Source: JABLTI01 sp035528035 (GTDB lineage Archaea > Asgardarchaeota > Heimdallarchaeia > JABLTI01). Taken from it: a DNA stretch of 64,000 nt. Position numbers and translations under genes: made by a program. This document shows positions 53,297 to 62,571 of this stretch, one piece after another; positions within the stretch are counted from its first letter, which is position 1; each line of letters starts with the position of its first letter. Location of the stretch: positions 1 to 64,000 of the forward strand of contig DATKZI010000037.1 in NCBI GenBank assembly GCA_035528035.1. Direction: 5' to 3'. Below the pieces are notes generated by a model. It was not told where the DNA came from. It saw only the letters and a program-made list of their open reading frames with translations, and did not search any database.

Positions 53297-54322
53297 ATGA
53301 ATTCAACTGATAATAATCGTGATAAAGATCCTGAATGGGCTTATGAAACAATAAGACCTAGATTTTATCATGAATATAAATTACTAGAAAAAGTTGAATT
53401 CTTAACATATTTTTTTGTTGGTCCGAATAAACGAAAACATAAAGATCTTGTAGAATTTATTCCTAGGAAAACCATTCTTAATGATATCACTCCTAAAATT
53501 CGTATAGGGATTGTGGGTGATATTATGAAGATGAAAAATAGGGAATTGATTTTAGGAAATAGTTTAAGGAATTACTTTAGTGATATTGATTATTTTGTAG
53601 GTAATTTTGAAGGAATAATTACTAATCGAAAGCATGAGGTAGTTTCTGAGCAAATACATGATGAGAATATGCTAGAAATTTTAAAAACATTACATCCACC
53701 TGAAAAGACAATATTAACTTATTCAAATAATCACTGCAATGATTTTGGTTGGAATGAATACAAAAAGAGTTATCAAAAAGTAAAAGATCATGGTTTTATT
53801 GTTATCGGAAGAAGAGATGAACCATCTGTAATGCTTGAAGATTCAATTAATCTTGCAGCAGCAACTGCTTGGTCAGATCATCCCTGTGAATTTGTCTCTG
53901 GTTTCAAACAAGTAAAAGAATTATATAATCCGGAAGCTAAATTCAATATCTTTTACCCTCATTGGGGTTATGAATTACAATTATATCCTCATCCTTGCCA
54001 AGTTGAATATTCCAAAATGATGTTGAAAAAATGGGATATGATCGTTGGACATCATACTCATAATCCACAACCAGTAACTGAACTATCAACAAAAAAAGGG
54101 AAAAAATTAGTTGCCTATTCTCTAGGTAATTTTTCATATGGTGTTCTTTGGAAAATATATCATCACTCAGGTATTGTACTAAAATTTGATATTGGTCCAA
54201 ATAAAGATGGTAAATGGCAAGTTGGTAATGTGAACTGGGAATTTGTTCTATTGTATTTTAATAAAAATAGGAAGGTTCTTTTGGACTTGAATAAAAATTG
54301 CCGCTGGTTTAATGGCATCTAA
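53297..54322 (+). CDS. CapA-like (PGA_cap family) metallophosphatase
   Basis: 341 residues. The segments GIVGDIMKM, VGNFEGIITN, LTYSNNHCNDFGW, FYPHWGYELQLYPHP, IVGHHTHNPQPV and AYSLGNFSYG supply the conserved metal-binding Asp/Asn/His residues of the CapA/PgsA branch of the calcineurin-like phosphoesterases. No signal peptide is visible, so it is probably cytosolic rather than a capsule enzyme. The substrate is unknown. Confidence 0.85.
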   Translation: MNSTDNNRDKDPEWAYETIRPRFYHEYKLLEKVEFLTYFFVGPNKRKHKDLVEFIPRKTILNDITPKIRIGIVGDIMKMKNRELILGNSLRNYFSDIDYFVGNFEGIITNRKHEVVSEQIHDENMLEILKTLHPPEKTILTYSNNHCNDFGWNEYKKSYQKVKDHGFIVIGRRDEPSVMLEDSINLAAATAWSDHPCEFVSGFKQVKELYNPEAKFNIFYPHWGYELQLYPHPCQVEYSKMMLKKWDMIVGHHTHNPQPVTELSTKKGKKLVAYSLGNFSYGVLWKIYHHSGIVLKFDIGPNKDGKWQVGNVNWEFVLLYFNKNRKVLLDLNKNCRWFNGI

Positions 54323-54332
54323 TTACAATTGA

Positions 54333-55151
54333 TTACTCAGTAAAGGTTGAACCTTTAGCAATTACATCATGTTTGTGAATACTCTCAAAGCTCTTGGCAA
54401 TAGCTGTTAATGCTAATTTTTTCCCTTTGAATTTTTCTTTTGCAACAGCAAGAATACTTCTGCATACATCTTCTACAAACATGGGATGCTCATACATGCA
54501 ATCAATAACAAATTGTTCATCATTAGTTTTCAAGATTGAATAAGTTTCAGCTGGAAAAGAAGATCTAAGAACATCAACCATTGATTCAAATGTTGGCATT
54601 TGATCAAGTGTACCTTTTGCGCTTAATTTTCCTAAAGCTCTTTGAACATGGGTTTTCTTATCCGCACTATTTTCCATTGCATGTGGACATACAGTATTAC
54701 CAGTATATTCAACGGTAATCTCGAGCGATTCTTCTTTATTGATAATCCACGTTTGAACTATTACATTTACAACTTCGAATGTTTTCTTTTTACTAACAGG
54801 TGTTTTGGTTTCATAAAAGAAATCAAAATTAAGTGACAAGTGGGCATTTGTATAAGGATGTTTTTCACCCAATTTTTTAAGAACTTGTAAAGATAGATCT
54901 TCAACTGAATGATGGGCATTCCTTTCATCATTAATTATCTCAACAACTGATTCACAAATTCGTGACATATGAGCTCCTTTTATTTCAGCTGGTAGATTAA
55001 TAGTTGCTTCAATTACTGGTGATAAATGAAAAGTCCTACCGTTCCTTGTAATTACTAAAAGAGTTTTGAAGTTAGTAATACCAACATAATCTAATGAAAT
55101 TTCATCTTTTGGACGTTCGTTTTGTGTTTCTTTCTGAGAATTCAAGTTCAA
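54333..55151 (-). CDS. mptA: GTP cyclohydrolase MptA (FolE2 family)
   Basis: 272 residues. The region DYVGITNFKTLLVITRNG, then IKGAHMSRICESVVEII, and VCPHAMENSADKKTHVQRA are those of MptA, the archaeal FolE2-type enzyme, with the metal-binding Cys and His. It converts GTP to a cyclic phosphate product at the start of methanopterin synthesis. This fits with the formylmethanofuran genes in the same window. Convergent with the CapA-like gene. Confidence 0.95.
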   Translation of the reverse strand: MNLNSQKETQNERPKDEISLDYVGITNFKTLLVITRNGRTFHLSPVIEATINLPAEIKGAHMSRICESVVEIINDERNAHHSVEDLSLQVLKKLGEKHPYTNAHLSLNFDFFYETKTPVSKKKTFEVVNVIVQTWIINKEESLEITVEYTGNTVCPHAMENSADKKTHVQRALGKLSAKGTLDQMPTFESMVDVLRSSFPAETYSILKTNDEQFVIDCMYEHPMFVEDVCRSILAVAKEKFKGKKLALTAIAKSFESIHKHDVIAKGSTFTE

Positions 55152-55331
55152 TCACTTATGAAAGATTCATTCTTAGTTACTAATAACCGAAATTTTATTT
55201 TATACATATAAATTCTTTCATTCAACTTTCTGAAATAATTACTAATATAGTAATCCAAACACAACTTTTGTAAATGAAGAAAGACTTTTCAGTTAAGATA
55301 TTTGTTGATATTATAGCACTTAGGACTACTG

Positions 55332-56087
55332 ATGCCAATGACAATAACAACAGTTCTCTTTGATATGGATTCAACCTTGAATGAAATTGATGAAATCGCT
55401 TTCAGTAGAAAATACTTTAAGACATTGCATGATGTTTACTTCAATTATCTTGATGCTCAATTCTTCTATGAAACCTTAACAGAAATTACTCGAACAGTTA
55501 TGCTTAGCAAACTACCCAAAGAGCTCTGTATTAGAACATTTATGAAAGAGATGTCTAAGTATTTCAAACGAACTCCTAAGAAACTGTATGAAACATTCAA
55601 AGCATTTTATTCAAATGAATATAATGAACTTGAATCATTTATTAAGCCAGCAAAATTTTCTCGTGAAGCTGTAAAAGCTTGTTTTGATAATAATATGGAT
55701 GTCATTGTTGCAACAACTCCAATTTTTACTGAAACCGCTATCATAAAACGTCTTTATTGGAGTGGTGTAGCAGATTTTAATTTTAAATTAATAACTCATG
55801 CAGAAAATATGCATTTTTCAAAACCTCGTGAAGAATACTATTGGGAAATTTTGAAGAAAATAAAAAGAACACCAGTTGAGTGCATAATGGTAGGAAATGA
55901 ATTTATGGGTGATATTGTCGGGCCTTCAAAAATAGGCATTTCAACATTTTATTGTCCACATGATGTTGCTGTTGATGATCTCTTTGTTTCACCTGAGCTT
56001 AAACGATTTAGTAAATACAAACCTAATTTTGTGGGTTCCTTAGAAGATTTCATAAAATTACTCGAGAATGGTTTTAATCAAAAATGA
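55332..56087 (+). CDS. HAD-superfamily hydrolase
   Basis: 251 residues. Motif I is VLFDMDSTLNEID (near 8-20) with the nucleophile Asp; motif II is VIVATTPIF with Thr; motif III lies around HFSKPREEYYW (Lys), and motif IV is MVGNEFMGDIVGPSKIG. The helical cap is in the usual C1 position. It is a phosphatase-like enzyme of unknown substrate. GACTACTG precedes the ATG without a strong ribosome-binding site. Confidence 0.9.
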   Translation: MPMTITTVLFDMDSTLNEIDEIAFSRKYFKTLHDVYFNYLDAQFFYETLTEITRTVMLSKLPKELCIRTFMKEMSKYFKRTPKKLYETFKAFYSNEYNELESFIKPAKFSREAVKACFDNNMDVIVATTPIFTETAIIKRLYWSGVADFNFKLITHAENMHFSKPREEYYWEILKKIKRTPVECIMVGNEFMGDIVGPSKIGISTFYCPHDVAVDDLFVSPELKRFSKYKPNFVGSLEDFIKLLENGFNQK

Positions 56088-56105
56088 ATTCCTTGATTAT
56101 TTTTA

Positions 56106-56618
56106 TTAGAGATCGAGTTCAGATATTACTTTTATGTTTTTCATAAGCAAAAAAGCAGTGGTAACTCCTGGTCCTTTAATCAATTTTTCTTCTGAAGAAA
56201 AATTATTATAAATGTGATTTACACCACAAGAAGGACTTCTATCTTTCATAAGAGCATATTTTGCACCAAATAATTCAGCTAATCTAAAAGATTCATAAGC
56301 TCCTTTAATGAAATTAGCAGTTGTATCTTTATTATCAATATCTATTAATTGGGTTTTTTTTCCAAGAACATCAAATCCCGTTCCTTTTAAAATACAATTA
56401 GGATTCCGTGGTGTAGATAAACCACCAAGTTGTTCTGGACAAATAGGGATTATTTTTCTAGATTTAAGTAAAGAAATTACTTTTTCGTTTCTATTATTTG
56501 ACATTTTATATGTGCAATTAATTCCTAAAAAGCAAGCGCTAACTAGAATGGGTGAATTAAGGTCAGGGAATTGCTCAGATAAAGAATCTGATTCCAAATG
56601 AGTCATTTTAGATTTCAT
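56106..56618 (-). CDS. DUF523-family protein
   Basis: 170 residues. The pattern ILVSACFLGINCTYKMSNNR, IIPICPEQLGGLSTPRNPN, MKDRSPSCGV and GPGVTTAFLL contains the conserved cysteines of DUF523. They may bind a metal or cluster; the function is not known. The gene is convergent with the HAD hydrolase. Confidence 0.88.
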   Translation of the reverse strand: MKSKMTHLESDSLSEQFPDLNSPILVSACFLGINCTYKMSNNRNEKVISLLKSRKIIPICPEQLGGLSTPRNPNCILKGTGFDVLGKKTQLIDIDNKDTTANFIKGAYESFRLAELFGAKYALMKDRSPSCGVNHIYNNFSSEEKLIKGPGVTTAFLLMKNIKVISELDL

Positions 56619-56714
56619 CTCTGCTAATATTTTATTTGGTCTTTATAACACTAATGAGATTTATTTAAATGTGAGATTTTTATTATTACTATTAAATCTA
56701 TTATTTACTAAAAG

Positions 56715-57371
56715 TTGGTAGAGATTTTGTTCTATAGTCTTACAGCTCACATGTATAGTTATTTCACTGGTCTTCTATATTTTATAAGTGGTACATCTGA
56801 AAAATTATTCAAAAGAAAAGTATTAATTGAAAATCTACCTATGAAAGGGAACGAACATGTTTTAGATATTTGTTGCGCTAATGGAAGAGGAACAAAAATC
56901 ATTAGCTCCTTCTTTAGAGAAGGAAACATTAATGGTATAGATTTAAATCCAAAAATGATTTCTCGAGCGATGAAATATACGGTAAAAAATGATAATTTAA
57001 AGTTTAAAGTTGGGGATTGTTCGAATATGCCTTTTCAAAATAATTCCTTTGATATTGTAACATCCTTTCTAGCATTGCATGAACTCTCAACTAATTTATT
57101 ACCTAAAGTTATTTCAGAAATAAAACGAGTATTGAAATCTAATGGTTATTTGTTAGTTTTTGACTTTGCAGTACCTGCAAAATCATTTGCAAACATAAAT
57201 TTTGTATATTATGCTTTTAGACTTCTTGAAGATGAATCAGCAGCACGTTTTATGATGGTTGATCAAGGAGAATTTTTTAAGAAAAATGGATTACATGTAG
57301 TCAAACATCAGAAATATATGAATGGCTTTATCAATGTATATTTGTTAAAAAAACAGATAAAAAAATACTAA
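56715..57371 (+). CDS. Class I SAM-dependent methyltransferase
   Basis: 218 residues from a TTG start; an ATG 12 codons on is the alternative. Motif I is VLDICCANGRGTKII (near 49-63), motif II around NGIDLNPKMISRA, post-II VGDCSNMPFQNNSFDIV, and motif III EIKRVLKSNGYLLVFDF. Similar to the UbiE/menaquinone-methyltransferase branch by these motifs, but the substrate cannot be read. Confidence 0.85.
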   Translation: MVEILFYSLTAHMYSYFTGLLYFISGTSEKLFKRKVLIENLPMKGNEHVLDICCANGRGTKIISSFFREGNINGIDLNPKMISRAMKYTVKNDNLKFKVGDCSNMPFQNNSFDIVTSFLALHELSTNLLPKVISEIKRVLKSNGYLLVFDFAVPAKSFANINFVYYAFRLLEDESAARFMMVDQGEFFKKNGLHVVKHQKYMNGFINVYLLKKQIKKY

Positions 57372-57449
57372 GATAATCTAGTACAAAATTAGCATAATTT
57401 TATACTTGATTTTTTTAATTTTATTCTTTTAAGAGTTAAATGTAGAAAG

Positions 57450-57471
57450 GAGGTTTATTAAACTAAACCTC
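57450..57471 (-). terminator. Hairpin at the end of the coiled-coil gene
   Basis: GAGGTTTA (57450-57457) and TAAACCTC (57464-57471) form a perfect 8-bp stem with a 6-base loop that contains the stop codon of the leftward coiled-coil gene. Confidence 0.4.
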
Positions 57472-58339
57472 GTTCAACAAGCATACTAAATTCTTCAAGT
57501 GAGAGCTTTTTGCCATCTTTATATTTCTCTAAGGCAGCAGCTGCTTTTGCTTCGATTGTTTCTTTCACTTCCTTGAAATGATCCACACGAGCTTTTTGTT
57601 TGATGTTTTGTAGACTCTTTTGATGCTTTTCTTTTTCTTTGATGATTTCAATGAATTTCTTATGTGTTTCATCAGCGAGTTTCTTTGTTTCAATAAAGTC
57701 TTTGTGACATTGATCTGCTTCTTTGCGAATTTCATCTATTTCAGCAAAAAGTTTGGTCATTTCATGGTGATGTCTTTGAGATGTTTTAGCTGTTCTGATA
57801 ACTGCTTTATGATAATAATTCATTTCAGCTTTTAACCCCTCATAAGTACTGAATCGAGCATTTCTTTCTTGTCGAAGAGTTTTGATTGATTCTACTTCTT
57901 CAAGTTGTTCTTGTAGAGTAGCAATTTCTTGAACAAGTCGTTTTTCCTCATCTGCAGGGAGAATTTCAGTTTGTATCTTCCATTCCATTTGCTTAAGATT
58001 ACGACGGAGAACTTTTTCCGGAACAGGAAGCTTTGGTAAAGGTTCGAGATCTTCTTCCTCTTTTATTTGGTCAACTTCCTTCTTTGCTTCTGCAAGGTTT
58101 TTTCTAACTTCCTCACGTTTTACCTTCATATCTTGTACTTTGGTATTTTCTTCATCACGAGAAGTTTGATGGTCCTTTACTTTAGCTATAAGTTCAGCCA
58201 TTTTTTTGTTCAATTCATCTCTTCTATCTGCTTTCTCTCGAGCTTCCGTGTTTAACTTGTCACGTTTAACACGTAAATCACTTGCTTGTCTTTCGAGTTC
58301 TGACAGTTTAACGATGATTTGGTCGACTTCTGATATCAC
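57458..58339 (-). CDS. Long coiled-coil protein (COG1340-like)
   Basis: 293 residues from a GTG start. Nearly the whole chain is charged heptad-repeat coiled coil (Lys, Glu, Arg-rich), with few aromatic residues and no cysteine. It matches the archaeal family of uncharacterised coiled-coil proteins (COG1340), sometimes mislabelled as phosphoserine phosphatase. The C-terminal YKDGKKLSLEEFSMLVERG is the family's usual ending. A structural or ribosome-associated role is possible. Divergent from secY. Confidence 0.85.
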   Translation of the reverse strand: MISEVDQIIVKLSELERQASDLRVKRDKLNTEAREKADRRDELNKKMAELIAKVKDHQTSRDEENTKVQDMKVKREEVRKNLAEAKKEVDQIKEEEDLEPLPKLPVPEKVLRRNLKQMEWKIQTEILPADEEKRLVQEIATLQEQLEEVESIKTLRQERNARFSTYEGLKAEMNYYHKAVIRTAKTSQRHHHEMTKLFAEIDEIRKEADQCHKDFIETKKLADETHKKFIEIIKEKEKHQKSLQNIKQKARVDHFKEVKETIEAKAAAALEKYKDGKKLSLEEFSMLVERGLV

Positions 58340-58824
58340 TTTGGTTCGCCTTATAAGTTCATTAAAGTGTTATTTAAAGTTAAAACAAACTAGTTTTAAC
58401 TCGCAATTTTCAAATTTGTCTTTTATTAGACATACTCAAAAAAGAAATAATGAGTTTTATAAATTCTTCGTCAACATCTCTTTTCATTGAATGTTTATTT
58501 CGATAATATAAAGTTAAAAAATCTCAAAGATTAACTAATATATGTTAATGATTTTAATATAAAAATCAACTAATAAATCTAAAAAGTTTTCAACGAAGAG
58601 TTTTTCAGAAATCCAAAGAATGAGAAATCATTAAAAAGGATAGTTATAATTTTTTCAATCAAGTAAATATAAGATTGAAAAATAAGCTTATTTAAAAGTA
58701 AAATGCATAGATTTTAAAAAGCTCAAACTATCCGAAATGCTAAAAAAGCAAAAGATATTCGCCAATATAAAGTAAAAATATTAATAATTAGCAGCGAATT
58801 GCATAAACAAAGGCGTGAACCTCT
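58340..58824. other. Divergent intergenic region before secY, no gene seen
   Basis: About 485 AT-rich bases, the longest gap in the window. It should hold the promoters of the coiled-coil gene and secY. No credible ORF, tRNA or strong hairpin was found. GGCGTGA about 6-12 bases before the secY ATG is the likely ribosome-binding site. Confidence 0.45.
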
Positions 58825-60249
58825 ATGACAAGTAGATTCCTAAAAATCTTCAAACCCTTTACACATGTAACCTTTGAAGTTAAGAAACCTGATAGAAATG
58901 TTTCCTTCAAAGAGAAATCAATTTGGACTATTGTCTGCTTAGTTGTTTACTTTGTGATGATCAGTGTCCCTCTTTATGGCATTGAGGTAACAACCGGTCA
59001 AGCAGATCCATTCTTTGCTATGAGAGCAATCTTAGCCTCACAAAGAGGTACCTTAGGAGAATTGGGTATAGGTCCAATTGTAACTGCTGGGTTAATTATG
59101 CAATTACTTGTTGGTAGTCAAATCATCAAAGTTGACTTTAATAATCCTGAAGAGCGAGCTCTTTATACTGGTGCTCAGAAAGTTCTAAGTGTTTTAATGG
59201 TAATTTTTGAAGCTGGTGCTTATCTTTTCGGTGGTGCATATGGTGATAATATTGATGTATTAACAGGTTCATTGATCTTCCTCCAACTCTTAGCTGCAGG
59301 TTTACTTATAATGCTCATGGATGAACTGATTCAGAAAGGCTATGGTTTAGGTTCAGGAATTTCACTATTCATTGCTGCTGGTGTTTCATTTAACATTCTT
59401 AACGGATTATTTGGTTTCACAGAAGGTATTGGCGCAAAACCAGCCGGAAGATATTACGGAGCAATTATTGCATTCTTCTATGGTCTAACTCATGGAGAAA
59501 AATTTGTCAATGTTATTTATCGTCCTCTGAATCCAGATGTCATCGCTTTTCTGGCTACGATAATAGTCTTTGCTATGGTTATTTATGTAGAATCAATGCG
59601 GATTGAGATACCGATATCGCATGCGAAATATAAAATACCGGCGCGGTATCCAATCAAATTTCTGTATACGTCGAATATACCGGTTATACTGTCGTCCGCG
59701 CTGTTTGCAAACGTATACTTTATCTCACAAATACTGGCAAAGAAAGTAGCTGATAATCCAATTGTCGATTTAATAGGTCGGTGGGATTTCAATGCTGATC
59801 AACCTGCTCCAATAGGTGGTCTGGTTTACTTTACTACTGCTCCGCGTGGAATCTCAGAAGTTATAGATGATCCGCTGCGGGCTCTCATTTATATTGCCAT
59901 ACTGGTAGTTGCGTGTATGATCTTTTCAGCTATTTGGCTGGAAACTGCAGGTATGGGACCACGTGATGTTGCGAAACAACTGTTAGATGCAGATATGCAA
60001 ATACCGGGTTTCAGAAGAAATCCAAAAGTGCTTGAGAAATACCTTGAAAGATATATCCCAATAGCTGCGCTGTTAGGAGGGCTGTTCGTAGGGTTGCTGG
60101 CAGGGTTTGCTGACTTTCTGGGTGCGCTGGGTACTGGAACGGGTATTCTGCTGACAACGGGAATTATTAAGCAGTATTCAGAAATAATTGCTAAAGAACG
60201 GCTTGCTGAAATAAGTCCCGCAGTAAAGGGATTCCTAGGAATGGAATAA
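58825..60249 (+). CDS. secY: Protein translocase subunit SecY (Sec61 alpha)
   Basis: 474 residues, ten membrane helices, the archaeal/eukaryotic type. The N-terminal FLKIFKPFTHVTFEV, the plug and helix 2 region (ILASQRGTLGELGIGPIVTAGL), the conserved loop YVESMRIEIPIS and RYPIKFLYTSNIPVIL are present, and GPRDVAKQLLDADMQIPGFR is the C-terminal cytosolic loop. It is the protein-conducting channel. From about 59590 onward the codon choice switches to CTG, CCG and GCG, unlike the first half and the rest of the window. It is probably followed by the tRNA-Leu gene in one transcript. Confidence 0.97.
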   Translation: MTSRFLKIFKPFTHVTFEVKKPDRNVSFKEKSIWTIVCLVVYFVMISVPLYGIEVTTGQADPFFAMRAILASQRGTLGELGIGPIVTAGLIMQLLVGSQIIKVDFNNPEERALYTGAQKVLSVLMVIFEAGAYLFGGAYGDNIDVLTGSLIFLQLLAAGLLIMLMDELIQKGYGLGSGISLFIAAGVSFNILNGLFGFTEGIGAKPAGRYYGAIIAFFYGLTHGEKFVNVIYRPLNPDVIAFLATIIVFAMVIYVESMRIEIPISHAKYKIPARYPIKFLYTSNIPVILSSALFANVYFISQILAKKVADNPIVDLIGRWDFNADQPAPIGGLVYFTTAPRGISEVIDDPLRALIYIAILVVACMIFSAIWLETAGMGPRDVAKQLLDADMQIPGFRRNPKVLEKYLERYIPIAALLGGLFVGLLAGFADFLGALGTGTGILLTTGIIKQYSEIIAKERLAEISPAVKGFLGME

Positions 60250-60258
60250 TCCCTAATC

Positions 60259-60277
60259 TTCCTTTTTTTTAAAGGAA
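60259..60277 (+). terminator. Hairpin between secY and the tRNA-Leu gene
   Basis: TTCCTTT (60259-60265) and AAAGGAA (60271-60277) form a 7-bp stem with an all-T loop, 7 bases before the tRNA. It may be a terminator or a processing site. Confidence 0.35.
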
Positions 60278-60283
60278 TAATAT

Positions 60284-60426
60284 GCGAGGGTAGCCAAGTG
60301 GTCAACGGCGAAGGACTCAAGATCACCAGAATGAGTTCTGGTTTAATTATGGCGTATGTCGTTGCATCTGCATGGGAAATCCTTTCCTGCAGGGGTTCGT
60401 GCGTTCGAATCGCGCCCCTCGCACCA
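60284..60426 (+). tRNA. tRNA-Leu (anticodon CAA) with a 57-base intron
   Basis: A class II tRNA. The acceptor GCGAGGG (60284-60290) pairs with CCCTCGC (60416-60422), followed by A and an encoded CCA (60424-60426). The D arm starts at GCCAAGTGG, the anticodon loop is CTCAAGA with anticodon CAA (60318-60320), the variable arm is long, and the T arm is GTGCG-TTCGAAT-CGCGC. The intron at 60322-60378 is after position 37. The bulge-helix-bulge can be drawn: CTCA pairs with TGGG (one T-G), leaving AG/A and AA/A bulges with cuts after the second base. Removing it restores the AAGGA/TCCTT stem. Confidence 0.93.
60322..60378 (+). other. tRNA-Leu intron
   Basis: 57 bases between positions 37 and 38 of the tRNA-Leu, at the usual archaeal site. 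Inside, ACCAGAA and TTCTGGT form a 7-bp hairpin with a TGAG loop. It is too short to encode a homing enzyme and is expected to be removed by the splicing endonuclease. Confidence 0.85.
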
Positions 60427-60524
60427 ATTCCTCTATAATTTTCTAAATAAATACAAGCTAATTTTATAAATCATATAGATGATTTGTTATGCGATAAAAT
60501 AACAATATTACGTAAGGGAAACCT

Positions 60525-61274
60525 ATGTTTGCTAATATGAATATTCCACCTCAAAAATTTAAAGATCCAGAATTATCTTTATTAGATGAACAATGGAGAA
60601 TTTTTAAAAGAAGATCCTTGTTAATGATCATTTTCCTAGCTTTGTTACCAGGATATGGTTGGATTGTTTTAATACCAGTTTGTATTAATCATAAAAACAG
60701 GAAAAATGCTTATCTAGAAGCTAAGGAATTACGAGATGAAAAGCAAGAAGATTTATTATTAAAAGATGTAAAATATTCTTTTGGTGCTACTTTTAAAGAA
60801 GCATTTCGCTTAGAAGCGAAAATTTATGCCTTAGTGGATTTGAAAAGTAAAGAAATAGGTAAGATTATCTTTGAACGCTTAAATGGATCACCATTACTAA
60901 ATGCCAAATATATGCGAATATCTCCTCAGAATTTGTCAATTGCCCTTGATGTTTTAGCAATGAAATTAGGTTACAAACATCGTGGAGACTTAATTGAAAA
61001 ATATGAAATAAAATTACCTTCTAAATCTTCCTCGATTGAATATAGCCTACCAATTACGAAAGTGTTCTATATTGATGAATTTCCATCAAAAACCAAATGT
61101 ATGATTTCAAGCTTGCGATTGGATATCGAAAAAGATACTATCGTTATTTGCCCCAACTGTAGAAATATGGCAAAAAGAGAACTTCTCGCTGAATGGTTGG
61201 AAGAGAGTGGTTCCTGTCCTGTTTGTCGAAGGAAAATAGTTATTGATGATTGTCCTGTAGTAAAGATTCAGTAA
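60525..61274 (+). CDS. Membrane-linked protein with C-terminal RING-like zinc motif
   Basis: 249 residues. An N-terminal basic segment (WRIFKRRS) leads into a hydrophobic stretch (about 36-58, MIIFLALLPGYGWIVLIPV), likely membrane-bound. The middle 120 residues are helical and unrecognised. The end has CPNCRNMAKRELLAEWLEES, then CPVCRRKI, with an earlier lone Cys (TKCMISSL). The CPxC...EWL...CPVCR pattern is that of the second half of a RING or U-box-like finger, but the first pair is incomplete. It may be a degenerate RING or a zinc ribbon. It is the second such membrane protein in the window. Confidence 0.65.
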   Translation: MFANMNIPPQKFKDPELSLLDEQWRIFKRRSLLMIIFLALLPGYGWIVLIPVCINHKNRKNAYLEAKELRDEKQEDLLLKDVKYSFGATFKEAFRLEAKIYALVDLKSKEIGKIIFERLNGSPLLNAKYMRISPQNLSIALDVLAMKLGYKHRGDLIEKYEIKLPSKSSSIEYSLPITKVFYIDEFPSKTKCMISSLRLDIEKDTIVICPNCRNMAKRELLAEWLEESGSCPVCRRKIVIDDCPVVKIQ

Positions 61275-61373
61275 ATATTGAAATTTTTAATATCCTTTTT
61301 TTTATTTCTTTACATTTGATTTGAGCAAAAAATTATTTATGCTAGTAAAGAATACAAAATATGGTGTTATTTA

Positions 61374-62498
61374 ATGGCGAAAAAGAAAGTCATATTCATT
61401 ATTTTTCTTTCAATGACCTTTCTATTGATTACTGTTCAAGCTTATTCAACAAGTAGTTCTTGTACTGAACAAGCTACCACCAATAGAAATATTAAGGAAG
61501 TTTTTAAATCAAACTTCAATATAAATCAAGATTCATTGACAACAAATGCAATTAATTTTACATTAACTGAACAAGTTGAACCAGTGTGGTTTTATGTTAA
61601 TCTTGTTGTTATAATTCTTACTCCAATAGCTATCATTGTCCCTACAGTAATAATCAACAACAGAAAAACTAAAGGATTTCAATATCCAAATTCTACTGAA
61701 TCACCTAAAATTCTCACCGATGATGAACTAGGTATAGAAGAACCAAAAATCCTTTCTGGTGAAAACTCTGAAACTAAATCGGGTATAATACTTACACGTA
61801 TAGGTTTACTAATGTTCTTTGTTCAAAACCTCGCTATACTAATCATGTACATTTTGTTCTTTGTATTAATACCAACCTATAGTGATCCACAAACTCCAGT
61901 AACGGTTATACAAATATATCTTATATTATTCGAATTAGATTTCATAGCGGGAATTCTTATCGCAATAGGATTGATAATCCTATCACTAAATGTCAATAAA
62001 AGCAAAATTTTTGCCTATATTGCTGCTGGTGCATGGCTCGCTTTTATTGGTTTAGCTATTTATCCTAGAATAGAGATGATAATTAGCTTTACAGGAGATC
62101 TTTCATCCACAGAAGGTATAATGGCTTATCTTGAACAATTATTTGAATATCTTGTAACATTTTATGGTGTTGATGTTTTTCTACAGACTTGTGGACATTG
62201 TTTCTTAGTAATTGCTCTCTTCTATACATCCAAATTTTTGCATGATAATACTCAATTTACTGCTAAAGGTATTGTAAATTCATTTGGAATTTTCAATTAT
62301 ATAGCTGGTAGTTTGATGAATATTTTATTATTATCAATTTTAACCTTCGGTTTCAATTTTACACCAGAAGCACTTGGAAGTATAGCAATACTATATGTTA
62401 TAACATTAACAATAAAACTGATAGCTGTACCATTTGTAGGATTAATCGCTGGAATTATGGGTTTCAAAAGAATGAAATTAGTTGAAGCAAAAGCATAA
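61374..62498 (+). CDS. Polytopic membrane protein, unknown function
   Basis: 374 residues. An N-terminal signal-like helix (MAKKKVIFIIFLSMTFLL), an outer segment with N-x-S/T sites, a membrane helix near 70-95, an acidic cytosolic loop (ILTDDELGIEEPKILSGEN), then about six further membrane helices. No transporter or receptor motif is recognised. It lies 100 bases after the RING-like gene on the same strand and may share its expression. Confidence 0.75.
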   Translation: MAKKKVIFIIFLSMTFLLITVQAYSTSSSCTEQATTNRNIKEVFKSNFNINQDSLTTNAINFTLTEQVEPVWFYVNLVVIILTPIAIIVPTVIINNRKTKGFQYPNSTESPKILTDDELGIEEPKILSGENSETKSGIILTRIGLLMFFVQNLAILIMYILFFVLIPTYSDPQTPVTVIQIYLILFELDFIAGILIAIGLIILSLNVNKSKIFAYIAAGAWLAFIGLAIYPRIEMIISFTGDLSSTEGIMAYLEQLFEYLVTFYGVDVFLQTCGHCFLVIALFYTSKFLHDNTQFTAKGIVNSFGIFNYIAGSLMNILLLSILTFGFNFTPEALGSIAILYVITLTIKLIAVPFVGLIAGIMGFKRMKLVEAKA

Positions 62499-62571
62499 AT
62501 TAATTATTCATTCTTTCTTTTTTCCCTTTTTTTTAAAAACATTCAAATTATTTCAATATTAAATAGAAATC

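Noticed and set aside
59889..60326. 145-codon ORF antisense to the end of secY
   Set aside because: It is open only because of the GC-richer codon choice in secY; it overlaps a certain gene and has no ribosome-binding site or recognisable protein.
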